DNA from: Paenibacillus cellulositrophicus
Lineage (GTDB): Bacteria; Bacillota; Bacilli; Paenibacillales; Paenibacillaceae
Assembly (NCBI RefSeq): GCF_009363095.1
Contig: NZ_CP045295.1
Span: forward strand, 3,832,001 to 3,896,000
Length of the DNA stretch: 64,000 nt
Direction: 5' to 3'
How positions within the stretch are numbered: the first letter of the stretch is position 1; each line of letters opens with the position of its first letter. Positions 25,808-35,526 of this stretch are shown piece after piece. The notes beneath the pieces were generated by a model. That model was not told the origin of the DNA and ran no database searches. It saw nothing but the letters and a program-made list of their open reading frames with translations. The position numbers and the translations under genes are program-made.

Positions 25808-28800
25808 ATGGAGGACAAAAGTGTCTTGAAACGAAAACGCAGCATAGGTAAAGCAATACTCTCTTTCTGCTTGGCAATTATGCTTGTCTTGCAGACGGTG
25901 GCGTTCTCTGCTGCCGCATTTGCGGAGAGTGCGCCAGACAATTCGGGGGCGGAAGTAGTTAGTGAATCTGGCTCACCGAGCACGGGCGAACCGTCGGCGG
26001 GATCAGATGTGGAGATCGTGCCAAACGATTCCGAAACGGAAGTAGTCAGTGAACCTGGCTTACCGGACGCGACTGAACCGCCGGTAACTGAGGCGGTGTA
26101 TGGTGCACCGGAGGGCGTCATGCCGTTAGCGGCAGGGCCGACGGATAAGACAGGTTTATTCATGGGCAAAAACGCTCCCTTTCCGCTGACGGTTACCCAA
26201 GGGGGGCCTTCGATAAAGCCTGTAAACGCCCCGGATTACGACGAGAATGTCGACAAAATCAACGGCAGACAGACATTCACCCTTACATCGGAGAGTCTCC
26301 GTGTGCCGATGCGGAGCGATAGTGACTCGAATCTAAGCGATCCAGAAACTTACATCCAGAAAGGCGACTTCATTGAGTTGAAGCAAGCGGATTATTTTCA
26401 GGGCGTAACCTTGACGAAAGCCACAAGAGAATTGAATGTTACCCTGTTTGGGAAAGACTACAAGCTGGGCACCGCCTATTTCAATCTGGATAGCATCAAG
26501 GTAGTGTTTGACGGCGAGGATAGCTTGTTCCTCCAGGGGACCGATGTTTCCTTCCGCTTTGACACCACGGCGAAGGCTGATGTGGAGGGCATGGACTACG
26601 GCACGACCAAGCCCATCACCATTTTCGGAAGCGCCTATACGCTGGAAAACCCGAAAGTTACAGCAAAATACAGCATTAACTTGCGCTCCAACAGTAACAC
26701 AGACAGCTTTGACAATACGCAGCAACGAGACAAGGTCGAGATATCCAACGCCGATTTTCAAGCGGGCAAAATTAAATGGCAAGCGGTTGTCACCGCCACT
26801 GACATGGACGATGTCAACATCAAGCTGCCGCTGGACGGAACGATATTTTCTAATGACCTGACTAATGTCGGCAATTATGTGACAGGTTCCTTCGAGGTAA
26901 AGGATGCCGCCAACAATGTGGTGGTAGGAGCAGAGCCGACCTACAGCGGGGGCGCGCTGACCTACACCTTTCCTGACAATATCGGCGATACGGCAACCAT
27001 CGTCTTTGAAACATGGATTCCTAAGGAAAAATACTACAAGCAGTATCGTTATAATGATACTAGCTGGGACTTAACCAATACACAGCAAGTAAGTAATGGT
27101 AAGGGAACAAGTGTAGTAAAATTGCTGGAATCGGACAATACGGAGCTGACAACAAGTAATCCGTGGACAGTTGCGCTCAAGCCTGTTTGGATTCAGAAGG
27201 ACGGCGTGCAGAACTACAAGGACAACACGATCACATGGACCATTACAGTTAACTATAATGGCAAATACAACAGGACGCCGCTGCAAGACTTGGTAGTATC
27301 AGATGTCATCCCTGCCGGGCTCACCTTCAAATCGGCAACATATCAGAAGTTTGAAGCAAACGTATGGTCGGATATACATACGATTACGGCGAAGCCTGCA
27401 GATGATGTCTATTCCTTCGGAAATGTGAACGGCCCGGTGAGGCTGGTCATTGTCACTGACATTACCGGCACGCAAACCAGCTTTACTAACAAGGCTACCG
27501 CCAAGTGGAATCTGGATCAGACAGACGGCAACGGGCAAAACAACGACATCGGAGTAACGGATCAGGCAACGGTCACCAAAGCGTCCAACAGCCTGAGCAA
27601 GACGGCCAACGGCGGTGATCTGACATCAGGTACGTTAGGATGGAAGGTGAGCTTCAAACCGCTGGACGCGATGCCGGACGGCAACATCTATGACCTACTC
27701 GTGTACGGAGATGGAAGCGACATTGACTGGAGTAACGTAACGGTCAGCCCGTCCATCGATCCGGCACTCTTGACGGCAATACGAACCAAAAATGCGGCAA
27801 ATCCAAGATACTGGCAGCGGTATAAGCCGGATTCTTTTGACTCCGCCGATGGGTTAACCGGAAAAGTCTACACCATTTCCCAAAATGGCAAGGCAGTCGC
27901 CGACATTCTGTCCGTCACCGGTTTTACAACCGGAGAGAAGGTGTATACGTATACCTTTAACACCTTCTTGACGAACTGGAAGCATTTTGCACACAATTTC
28001 GGGAATAATTTTTACAATCAAGTATCTCTGTTCGACGGTGGAACTTATGCAATGGGCGCAGGTTCGAACAATAACGCTTTCAACAGCGGTATGCTGGCTA
28101 AGGGGATGCTCTTTGCATCAAAACCGGTGAACCCGGCAACCGGCGTGGAAGATAATGTTGCGCCAAATCAGGTCAACAGTTACATCTACTCCGGAAATGA
28201 GAAGGACTATTGGACAAGAGCGGCCTATGACCGGGCGACCAACACGGTAACTTTCCGGTTGGCTGTCAACGCCAACGGAATCAATACCGAGGAAATGGCA
28301 AAGCACGGCGGCACGCATGTCGCACAAAATATTCAGGTCATCGACAACCTCCCCGAGGGCTGGGAGTTTAAGCCTTATTCCGAGGGGAAAGCATTTGAGA
28401 TTTACAATGGAGTAAGGGCCGATTACGGCTTAAGTGTCAACGCGGCTACGCTTATTGCCGACCCTGGCAATCTGGTAAGCTTTTCAGCCACTGGCAACGT
28501 GGGGACGTTTAGCTTTACGAAGCTGGAACAGCCATACGTGATCCTGGTAAAGGCGGGTCCAACGGCGGCAACCCTCAAGCAATATGCCGAAGTCGGCCAG
28601 ACAGAAACGACGGTATATAACAAGGCGGAGCTGTCCATCAAATGGGGGGACGAGGATACAGTAGTCAACGTCGAGCGGGATAACAAGCCCATCCAACGTA
28701 AAGTCATCGTTCCTTCGTCAAAATCCGTAAGCAAAACGGTAAGAAAGGCAGCCCCTGGCGTGCTGGAATGGACCGTGGAATATGCTACACCATTTACAGT

Positions 28801-31800
28801 GAAGGATACCGCCTACTTGCAGGATACGTTAGGCAAGGGGCTCAAACTGCGCAATGATGAATTTGACCGGCTCTCTCTCCGGGCTCCCGATATGGCGGTA
28901 TATCCCGCCAAGCTAACGGCTAGCGGAGCTTTGGCCAAAGACGGTGATGCTCTTGATCTGTACGCTCCTGACAGCGAGGTCAAGGTGACGGCGAACAAGG
29001 AGGCAGACGGGACGACGACACTGACCTTCAAGATGGCGAACCCGAACAAGCTGTATCTGTTCATCTACCAGACTGAAATCGACGGCACTGTACTCGGTGT
29101 CGGCGATAAGGCTGGCAACCATGTGCAGATGATGGGCGACGATGCCGCCAAGGATGTCAGCAGTCATGCGGAATACACGGTAGAGAGTGCAGACATTAGT
29201 GGCGGTGCCGGATGGCAGCCTATTCTGAAGCTGAAAAAGGTCGATCCGGACGGCAAGCCGCTCCAGGGCGTAGAGTTTACGCTGTACAACAAGGATGGTT
29301 CGGTAGCTCTTGACAAGAAGGGGAACCCGATCAAGGGAGTTACTGACAGCAAAGGCGAGCTGATTTTTAACGTCGAGGTAGGGCTTTACGATCTGAAGGA
29401 AACCTGGATCGACGAGACGACCTATCTGCCAACTGAGCGAGTTTATAACGTGCGTGTGTCTAGTACGCCATTTAACCCGATCTGGGTGGATGGCAATCTG
29501 GTCGATAGCACTAATCCGCTGATCGTGCCTACGCCGGCCCAGGGCAAGCTGACCATCACCAATAAGGTGGAAGGCAACGGAAGCGACCCTAACAAAGAGT
29601 TCGAGTACACCGTAACCTTCAACGGTGAGGGTAAGGGCGGAGAGTACTTCTATAAAAAGTCAGATAATACGACTGGCATGATCAAAAGCGGTGGCAAGAT
29701 TACCCTTAAGCACGGGCAAACTATGACGCTGCCGGCATTGCCTGCAGGTCTGGTTTATACCGTTACCGAGGGTGATTATACAACCGTTGACGGTTACACG
29801 ACTAAGCCGGAGTCGAGAGAATGGTCCGACACGATTGTGAATAAAGGCGATCACAAAGCCGACTTCATCAATGAACGGATCGTCAACAAGCTGACTATCA
29901 GCAATACGGTCATGGGCAACGGCGGCGACAAGACGAAGGCGTTCGAGTACACCGTTAGCTTTGAGGGTGCAGGCAAGGACGGAAGCTACTCTTACAAGAA
30001 GTCGGATGGCGGCACAGGTACGATCAAGTCCGGCGAATCCTTCACACTCAAGGATGGAGAGTCGCTGGAAATGGTGGGTCTGCCTAAAGATCTAAAATAC
30101 ACAGTTACTCAGAAGGACTACACAACCGATGATTACGTGACTACTCCTGAGGAACAAAACTATACCGGAGTCATGCAAGGTACTGATAAAGAAGCCCCGT
30201 TCACAAACGTGCGAGTCATAAAGGGCGACCTGCTCATCAGCAACACGGTTAAAGGCAAAGACGACGACAAGAAAAAATTGTTCAAGTACACGATCACCTT
30301 CACAGGAGAGGGATCGGACGAATCGTACGCCTATGAGAAGCCGGATGGCACCAAGGTCATGATTAAGAGTGGAGACACCTTCGAGCTTACGGATGGTCAG
30401 ACGCTCGTTGTGCAAGGACTCCCGACGGGCCTTCAGTATACGGTGACCCAGGACGATTATTCGGAAGACGGCTATGTGACGGATCCTGAAGGTTTCGTTC
30501 GCACAGGAACCATTCCGGAAAAAACAGCGGCCAAAGCATACTTTGTAAATACCCGCCCATATCTGGAAGGCGTGCTGCGTGACAACAACACAGGCGAAGT
30601 CATTCCGAACGCGGAAATCATCGTGACGAACAAGAAGACCGATGAACAGCAAAAGATTCGGACGAATGAGAAGGGTGAATATTCGATTCCGGCCGCAGCC
30701 GATACCGAATATACGATCACTTATACGAAGCTGTATCATGTAGGCGGGAAGGATGTCCCTGTCGAGTTCACGCAAAAAGCAAATGTAGACGGCAGTGTGA
30801 GAGACGAGACCGTTCCGGCCGACATTACGGCAGTAGGGATCGTGCTGTTCAAGCAGCTGGATGGAACAAAAGAGCTATTCAACGATTCTTTTACCAGCCA
30901 GATGCATATCTATTTGAAGGACAAGGACGGCAATTATATTCAAGAGAACGGTCGTCCCAAGGCGTTTCCGATGGCTTCAAACGGCACTTTCTCCGTGGAA
31001 GGGCTAACCGAGCAGAAGTACACCATGGAAGTTCGCTATGAAGCTGAGAACGGTCAGGAATTGCTCTTCAAGGTGACGCAGCTGGACGTGAAAGCAAACG
31101 GAGAGCTGAATATTTCCGAGGAATTGGTCGATCCTTACGGTACGGTTTATGATGAAACGACAGGAGACGCTATCACCGGTAAGAAAATTGATGGAGCCAA
31201 AGTTACTCTGTATTATGCGGATACGCAACGGAATAGAGATAACGGGCACACACCGGATACGAAAGTAACGCTTCCTCCGGTTCCGAACTTCCCGCCGCAC
31301 AACAACAAGAGCTCCGAGCAAGATAGCGACGCAAATGGCTTCTATGCATACATGGTGTTTCCTGACGCGGATTACTATCTGATCGTAACGAAGGACGGAT
31401 ATGAGACGCATCGGAGCGATACGATTTCTGTCGATTATGACATTATCAAATACGACGTGCCAATGAAGCCGATCCGTTCCGGTGGCGGCTCCGACAACGG
31501 TAACAGTGGGGGCGGCAACGGCAACGGGGGAACCGATAACGGCAACAACGGAACCGGTAACGGCAACGGTGGAACCAACAACGGCAACGGTGGAACCAAC
31601 AACGGTAACAATGGAACCGACAACGGTAACAATGGAACCGACAACGGTAACAATGGAACCGACAACGGTAACAGTGGAACCGATAACGGCAACAGTGGAA
31701 CCGGTAACGGTAACAGTGGAACCGATAACGGCAACAGTGGAACCGACAACGGTAACGGCGGAACCAACAACGGCAACAGTGGAACCGACAACGGTAACGG

Positions 31801-32080
31801 CGGAGCCGATAACGGTAGCAACGGAACCGGTAACGGCAACAGTGGAACCGACAACAGTAACAACGGAACCGGTAACGGCAACAGTGGAACCGATAACGGT
31901 AACAGTGGAACCGGCAATGGCAACAGCGGAACCGGCAACGTCGGCAACGAACTGGACGATGCTCCGAAAACCGGAGACAACAGCGTATCGCCTATCCTTT
32001 ATATGGCTTTAGCGCTGATGTCCTTGATGACGATCGGGCTCTGCCTAATCGGTAACAAGAAGAAAAAGCACATTCAGTGA
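25808..32080 (+). CDS. Giant cell-wall-anchored adhesin with isopeptide/CnaB-like domains and sorting signal
   Basis: About 2,090 residues. The signal peptide (KRKRSIGKAILSFCLAIML... ending AAAFAES) follows a weak start: ATG 25808 is chosen, though TTG 25826 lies 11 bases after GGAGG and an upstream TTG 25751 is open. A long adhesive region contains DUF11/isopeptide-type beta domains, then a SpaA/CnaB-like domain (LKLKKVDPDGKPLQGVEFTL). Three tandem about 110-residue DUF7601-like repeats start near 29549, 29891 and 30229. Carboxypeptidase-regulatory-like domains, a G/N/T heptapeptide stalk, the motif APKTGD, a hydrophobic helix and the tail NKKKKH complete it. The class B sortase gene follows 19 bases later. 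Likely a surface fibril or adhesin. Confidence 0.9.
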   Translation: MEDKSVLKRKRSIGKAILSFCLAIMLVLQTVAFSAAAFAESAPDNSGAEVVSESGSPSTGEPSAGSDVEIVPNDSETEVVSEPGLPDATEPPVTEAVYGAPEGVMPLAAGPTDKTGLFMGKNAPFPLTVTQGGPSIKPVNAPDYDENVDKINGRQTFTLTSESLRVPMRSDSDSNLSDPETYIQKGDFIELKQADYFQGVTLTKATRELNVTLFGKDYKLGTAYFNLDSIKVVFDGEDSLFLQGTDVSFRFDTTAKADVEGMDYGTTKPITIFGSAYTLENPKVTAKYSINLRSNSNTDSFDNTQQRDKVEISNADFQAGKIKWQAVVTATDMDDVNIKLPLDGTIFSNDLTNVGNYVTGSFEVKDAANNVVVGAEPTYSGGALTYTFPDNIGDTATIVFETWIPKEKYYKQYRYNDTSWDLTNTQQVSNGKGTSVVKLLESDNTELTTSNPWTVALKPVWIQKDGVQNYKDNTITWTITVNYNGKYNRTPLQDLVVSDVIPAGLTFKSATYQKFEANVWSDIHTITAKPADDVYSFGNVNGPVRLVIVTDITGTQTSFTNKATAKWNLDQTDGNGQNNDIGVTDQATVTKASNSLSKTANGGDLTSGTLGWKVSFKPLDAMPDGNIYDLLVYGDGSDIDWSNVTVSPSIDPALLTAIRTKNAANPRYWQRYKPDSFDSADGLTGKVYTISQNGKAVADILSVTGFTTGEKVYTYTFNTFLTNWKHFAHNFGNNFYNQVSLFDGGTYAMGAGSNNNAFNSGMLAKGMLFASKPVNPATGVEDNVAPNQVNSYIYSGNEKDYWTRAAYDRATNTVTFRLAVNANGINTEEMAKHGGTHVAQNIQVIDNLPEGWEFKPYSEGKAFEIYNGVRADYGLSVNAATLIADPGNLVSFSATGNVGTFSFTKLEQPYVILVKAGPTAATLKQYAEVGQTETTVYNKAELSIKWGDEDTVVNVERDNKPIQRKVIVPSSKSVSKTVRKAAPGVLEWTVEYATPFTVKDTAYLQDTLGKGLKLRNDEFDRLSLRAPDMAVYPAKLTASGALAKDGDALDLYAPDSEVKVTANKEADGTTTLTFKMANPNKLYLFIYQTEIDGTVLGVGDKAGNHVQMMGDDAAKDVSSHAEYTVESADISGGAGWQPILKLKKVDPDGKPLQGVEFTLYNKDGSVALDKKGNPIKGVTDSKGELIFNVEVGLYDLKETWIDETTYLPTERVYNVRVSSTPFNPIWVDGNLVDSTNPLIVPTPAQGKLTITNKVEGNGSDPNKEFEYTVTFNGEGKGGEYFYKKSDNTTGMIKSGGKITLKHGQTMTLPALPAGLVYTVTEGDYTTVDGYTTKPESREWSDTIVNKGDHKADFINERIVNKLTISNTVMGNGGDKTKAFEYTVSFEGAGKDGSYSYKKSDGGTGTIKSGESFTLKDGESLEMVGLPKDLKYTVTQKDYTTDDYVTTPEEQNYTGVMQGTDKEAPFTNVRVIKGDLLISNTVKGKDDDKKKLFKYTITFTGEGSDESYAYEKPDGTKVMIKSGDTFELTDGQTLVVQGLPTGLQYTVTQDDYSEDGYVTDPEGFVRTGTIPEKTAAKAYFVNTRPYLEGVLRDNNTGEVIPNAEIIVTNKKTDEQQKIRTNEKGEYSIPAAADTEYTITYTKLYHVGGKDVPVEFTQKANVDGSVRDETVPADITAVGIVLFKQLDGTKELFNDSFTSQMHIYLKDKDGNYIQENGRPKAFPMASNGTFSVEGLTEQKYTMEVRYEAENGQELLFKVTQLDVKANGELNISEELVDPYGTVYDETTGDAITGKKIDGAKVTLYYADTQRNRDNGHTPDTKVTLPPVPNFPPHNNKSSEQDSDANGFYAYMVFPDADYYLIVTKDGYETHRSDTISVDYDIIKYDVPMKPIRSGGGSDNGNSGGGNGNGGTDNGNNGTGNGNGGTNNGNGGTNNGNNGTDNGNNGTDNGNNGTDNGNSGTDNGNSGTGNGNSGTDNGNSGTDNGNGGTNNGNSGTDNGNGGADNGSNGTGNGNSGTDNSNNGTGNGNSGTDNGNSGTGNGNSGTGNVGNELDDAPKTGDNSVSPILYMALALMSLMTIGLCLIGNKKKKHIQ
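31484..31945 (+). repeat. 22-copy 21-bp tandem repeat (heptapeptide stalk)
   Basis: 462 bases, exactly 22 units of 21 bp, encoding variants of N-G-T-D-N-G-N. Units at about 31611-31673 are near-identical at the DNA level, while others differ by synonymous changes, so copy number may vary by slippage. The repeat forms the flexible wall-spanning stalk before the sorting signal. Confidence 0.9.
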
Positions 32081-32099
32081 CCGGAAAGGCGGTAAGAAA

Positions 32100-32879
32100 A
32101 TGAGCAAAACTAAAAAGATTCTTATCGCCGTTTCCCTCCTTGTGTTCGTATTTTCTCTCTTCAGTATTGCGAAGACTCTCCTTCGAGATTACGCTGAACA
32201 GCAAAAAATCAAAGAGCTGACAAAAGTTAGGGAGGAAGGGTCCGGCAAAGGCGGAGGGGATGCAATCCCCTCCCTTTTGTCCAATAAGGCAGGTAAGCCG
32301 GTCATGCTTCCCGAATTTCGAGAGCTTTACGAGAGGAATCCGGATATCGTCGGCTGGCTGAAGATTGACGGCACCCGAATTGAGTACCCGGTCATGCAGA
32401 ATCCACAGGATGCGGAGTACTATCTCAATCATGATTTCGATAAGAAGGAAAACAAAGGCGGCCTCCCCTTTTTGGATGCGCATAGCCGGGCCAATGGTTC
32501 GGGCATTTTGCTGATTCATGGACATCACATGAAAAGCGGCTGGATGTTTAAAGATTTAATGAAGTACAAGAACGAAAACTTTTATAAAGAGCACGCTACG
32601 TTCGAGTTCAGCACACTTTTTGAAAAGGAAAAGTACGAAATTGTAGCCGTCATTCTGTCACAAGTTTATCGCAAATCGGACGCCGTTTTTAAATACTACC
32701 AGATTGAAAATGTAAGTACGCCCGCCGAGTTCGATTCGTATGTACAGAACATCAAGAAACTCGCTCTTTATGATACGGGCGTAACTGCCCGGTATGGCGA
32801 CAAGCTTGTTGTACTGTCCACTTGCGAATACTCAACCGAAAACGGCCGGCTAGCGGTGGTTGCCCGAAAGATTGAATGA
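32100..32879 (+). CDS. Class B sortase paired with the adhesin
   Basis: 259 residues with an N-terminal membrane anchor (about 7-24). Class B landmarks are NPDIVGWLKIDGTRIEYPVM, YLNHDFDKKENKGG and FKDLMKY. The catalytic triad is visible as H142 (GHHM), C242 (LSTCEY) and R250 (GRLAVVARK). It cleaves between T and G of a sorting motif and attaches the protein to peptidoglycan or polymerises it. The gene is 19 bases downstream of the adhesin, whose motif is APKTG. That resembles the (S/P)PxTG motifs used by some clostridial class B sortases rather than NPQTN. GGAAAGGCGG precedes the ATG. Confidence 0.93.
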   Translation: MSKTKKILIAVSLLVFVFSLFSIAKTLLRDYAEQQKIKELTKVREEGSGKGGGDAIPSLLSNKAGKPVMLPEFRELYERNPDIVGWLKIDGTRIEYPVMQNPQDAEYYLNHDFDKKENKGGLPFLDAHSRANGSGILLIHGHHMKSGWMFKDLMKYKNENFYKEHATFEFSTLFEKEKYEIVAVILSQVYRKSDAVFKYYQIENVSTPAEFDSYVQNIKKLALYDTGVTARYGDKLVVLSTCEYSTENGRLAVVARKIE

Positions 32880-32911
32880 CGATGTAGTAATACGGAGTCA
32901 AGCTGTTTGAT

Positions 32912-32944
32912 ATCGCGTTCTCCCTTTGGAGGACGCGATTTTTT
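32912..32944 (+). terminator. Terminator after the adhesin-sortase operon
   Basis: ATCGCGTTCTCC pairs with GGAGGACGCGAT around CTTT, with a run of six T. Confidence 0.88.
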
Positions 32945-32979
32945 ACCATTCGGGGCTGATGGTACCAGCCCCTCTTTCA

Positions 32980-33543
32980 TTACCTCTTCTCCAACTCCGC
33001 CTTTAGTCTTGCATTCTCTTCCAACAGCTTTTGAACGTCCGGGACATCTTTGCCGGAAACCCAGCCATGTAAATCGTCTCTTGCGGCATACAACGGCAAT
33101 TGATCACGAAATACCATTTTAATGTGCCGTACATCTTCCACATAATAGATCGGGACTTGTTCCATGACCGTTTGCTTAAACTCTTGAAACTCCTGATAGT
33201 ATTCAATCGCTGTAAAGTCGTATGGCTGTTGTCTTAATGCTTCATCTGTAACAACAAAAGCAAATCTAGGTTTGCCCGCTTCTCCGGCATACTCATACTC
33301 CCAATGCGTATAGCTTTTGGATTCATCAGGAAGCGTCAAACCATAGAATCCTCCGAGAATCAGGATATATACATCGGACTCATCGATCCATCTCTTCCTA
33401 ATGTTCATTGGGCTTTCCTTGAAAAATTGCTCGATTCCAGCAGGGATATGACCGGCTTGAAGTATGGCTTCCACAGCGGTATGTCTTTCCTCAATTAGAT
33501 CATAGTAAGTAGACGATATGTAAATTTGTAGTTTTTTTCTCAT
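32980..33543 (-). CDS. DUF4062 domain protein
   Basis: 187 residues. It begins LQIYISSTYYDLIEERHTAV, the DUF4062 signature, and continues with IPAGIEQFF and a DVYILILGGFYG strand that resembles a TIR/nucleotide-binding alpha/beta core. DUF4062 domains often occur in signalling or defence-like proteins fused to other domains. Here the domain stands alone with a short C-terminal coiled tail (KLLEENARLKAELEKR). No operon partner is evident; an imperfect palindromic repeat lies just upstream. The function is unknown. Confidence 0.82.
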   Translation of the reverse strand: MRKKLQIYISSTYYDLIEERHTAVEAILQAGHIPAGIEQFFKESPMNIRKRWIDESDVYILILGGFYGLTLPDESKSYTHWEYEYAGEAGKPRFAFVVTDEALRQQPYDFTAIEYYQEFQEFKQTVMEQVPIYYVEDVRHIKMVFRDQLPLYAARDDLHGWVSGKDVPDVQKLLEENARLKAELEKR

Positions 33544-33575
33544 AAGCCCACCTAAATTAAAGAATTCTTAAAAAT

Positions 33576-33660
33576 ATAGAATGAAATAAAGAAATGAATG
33601 AAATAGGCCGCATTGGGCCGTTATAACAGGAGGTTCAGGGCAGACTTTATTTCAATCTAT
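33576..33660. repeat. Palindromic intergenic element, copy 2
   Basis: 85 bp with terminal inverted repeats ATAGAATGAAATAAAG and CTTTATTTCAATCTAT (15 of 16 paired) and an inner GGCC/GGCC hairpin. About two thirds identical by eye to 13513-13595. It lies upstream of the DUF4062 gene, between two divergent genes. Confidence 0.6.
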
Positions 33661-33911
33661 TTAGAATCTAACATTCGCTCGCTTTATATGTCAAAATTAG
33701 CCAGAGTATATGGCTTACATTTAAGGGCTTTTGTATTCACTGCGCACTTTTTGTGGGGCTTTGGGGTTTCGTTCGGTTTCCCGTGAGCGCATCCCAAATG
33801 ACGCCGGCTTTTTATATAAATATTTTTCTTGTAATGTAGAAATTGAAGCAGCCCATACGACATTATAGTGCAACCCAATTCCAATACGGTTTTACAGGGA
33901 GGAGTTTTTGT

Positions 33912-34259
33912 ATGAGTTACACCCTAATGTTTTACGAGAGCCAGGAGGATTTTGCGGCTAGAATGGATCCGGCCCGGCAACAAGAATACCTGGCAGGCTG
34001 GACGCATTACGTGCATGCTTTACGACAGTCTGGAATCGTGGTGTTTGGTTCGGGGCTTCATGCTCCTGAGACAGCTGCAACGATGAAACGGCGCGGCGGT
34101 GAAATGGCGGTTCAGGACGGACCGTTTCCCGAGACGAAAGAGCAGCTCGGCGGAATATTTGTGATTGATGTTCCGGATCTGGACACTGCATTAGAGTGGG
34201 CTGCTCGAGGGCCTGTCGATACGGTGGAGGTCAGACAAAACCTTCCCGCGCTGAAGTAA
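33912..34259 (+). CDS. YCII/DGPF-domain protein, partner of the ECF sigma factor
   Basis: 115 residues, starting at ATG 33912 with GGGAGGAG upstream (the frame is open further back but has no start signals). It is a ferredoxin-like YCII-related protein with the DGPF motif (VQDGPFPETKEQLGG). Such proteins are the near-invariant companions of ECF42-group sigma factors, which is the next gene, 8 bases downstream. The biochemical role is unknown; it may sense or process a small molecule. Confidence 0.88.
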   Translation: MSYTLMFYESQEDFAARMDPARQQEYLAGWTHYVHALRQSGIVVFGSGLHAPETAATMKRRGGEMAVQDGPFPETKEQLGGIFVIDVPDLDTALEWAARGPVDTVEVRQNLPALK

Positions 34260-34267
34260 TCATTTCT

Positions 34268-35491
34268 ATGGAAGCTCATCAAGTTATTGAACAAACAGCT
34301 CGTAACGCTTACGGCCGATTACTCTCTTATTTAGCTGTAAATTGGCATGATCTGCAGGCAGTTGAGGATGCGATCGGAGACGCTTTTCTCGCTGCGTTAG
34401 AAACTTGGCCGAAGATCGGCATTCCGGATAAGCCTGAGGCATGGCTGGTTACCGCTGCCCGTAGGCGGCTTATCGACCGTGCACGTCGTACCCGCGTTTC
34501 CGAAAGTGCGCTGCCGACACTCATTGCCATGTCAGAGGATACTCAACGGCTCGCATCATCAAACACTGGTTTTCCGGACGAACGACTGCGGATGATGTTT
34601 CTTTGTACTCATCCGGCCATTGACCCTGCGATGCGTACACCGCTGATGCTGCAGACGGTGCTTGGAATCGATGCAGCCCGAATTGCATCTGCATTCATCG
34701 TAAAGCCCTCCACCATGAGCCAGCGTCTTACGCGGGTAAAGGCCAAAATTCGTACCGAACGCATCACATTTGAATTGCCCGATGCTGAAGAAATCCCGAA
34801 TCGTCTCGATTCCGTCCTGGAGGCTATTTACGCTGCTTACGGGAGCGGGTGGGACGAAGCAGCCAGTGCCGATTCGCCTCACAGGAGATTGGCAGAGGAA
34901 TCGATCTATCTAGGAAGGCTGCTTCTCCAGTTCAACCCCCGCGAGCCGGAGGTTAATGGCCTGCTGGCGCTCATGCTGTACTGTGAAGCACGAGCTGGGG
35001 CTCGGCATGATGAAGAGGGGAACTATATTCCCCTCTCGCAGCAGGACTGTGCTCGATGGGAGCAAGGCATGATTTTGGAGGCGGAGCGTTATCTGCATGT
35101 CGCCTCACAAGCCGGTGAAATCGGACGCTTTCAACTCATGGCCGCGATCCAATCCGTGCATGCACAGCGTTTATGGACTGGGCAAACAGAGTGGGAGGCG
35201 ATTGCTCAATTATACGAGGGCCTCATTCGTATATCTCCTACCCTAGGCGCATTAGTCGGCCGAGCCGCTGCAGTGGCGGAGGCTTATGGATCGGAACGCG
35301 GCATTGCGTTTCTAGAAGCGATTCCATCTGCAGAAGTGGTAAGCTATCAGCCCTATTGGGCACTTGCCGGCCATTTATACAAACGGATGCAGCGGAAGGA
35401 AGATGCCCACTTGGCTTATAGCCGTGCCATTGGGCTAAGCACAGATATATCGATTCGGCAATTTCTAAATCGCCAAGATGCTGAGATATAA
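34268..35491 (+). CDS. ECF sigma factor, ECF42-like with C-terminal helical/TPR extension
   Basis: 407 residues. Sigma region 2 covers about 5-75 (LQAVEDAIGDAFLAALETWP, AWLVTAARRRLIDRARR) and region 4 about 110-175 (IASAFIVKPSTMSQRLTRVK). The remaining about 230 residues are the helical extension typical of ECF42 proteins (DUF6596/TPR-like), which controls activity without an anti-sigma factor. The upstream YCII/DGPF gene confirms the group. ATG 34268 follows the partner's stop closely, though its ribosome-binding site is weak. The target promoter is probably that of this operon. Confidence 0.87.
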   Translation: MEAHQVIEQTARNAYGRLLSYLAVNWHDLQAVEDAIGDAFLAALETWPKIGIPDKPEAWLVTAARRRLIDRARRTRVSESALPTLIAMSEDTQRLASSNTGFPDERLRMMFLCTHPAIDPAMRTPLMLQTVLGIDAARIASAFIVKPSTMSQRLTRVKAKIRTERITFELPDAEEIPNRLDSVLEAIYAAYGSGWDEAASADSPHRRLAEESIYLGRLLLQFNPREPEVNGLLALMLYCEARAGARHDEEGNYIPLSQQDCARWEQGMILEAERYLHVASQAGEIGRFQLMAAIQSVHAQRLWTGQTEWEAIAQLYEGLIRISPTLGALVGRAAAVAEAYGSERGIAFLEAIPSAEVVSYQPYWALAGHLYKRMQRKEDAHLAYSRAIGLSTDISIRQFLNRQDAEI

Positions 35492-35526
35492 AGCACACAT
35501 CGGGATAAAATATACTACCCGAGGAA

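Noticed and set aside
31484..31945. CRISPR-like array
   Set aside because: Units are contiguous, without spacers, in frame and coding.
31435..31980. Minus-strand frame of LPLLPVPLL repeats
   Set aside because: Antisense reading of the 21-bp tandem repeat in the adhesin stalk.
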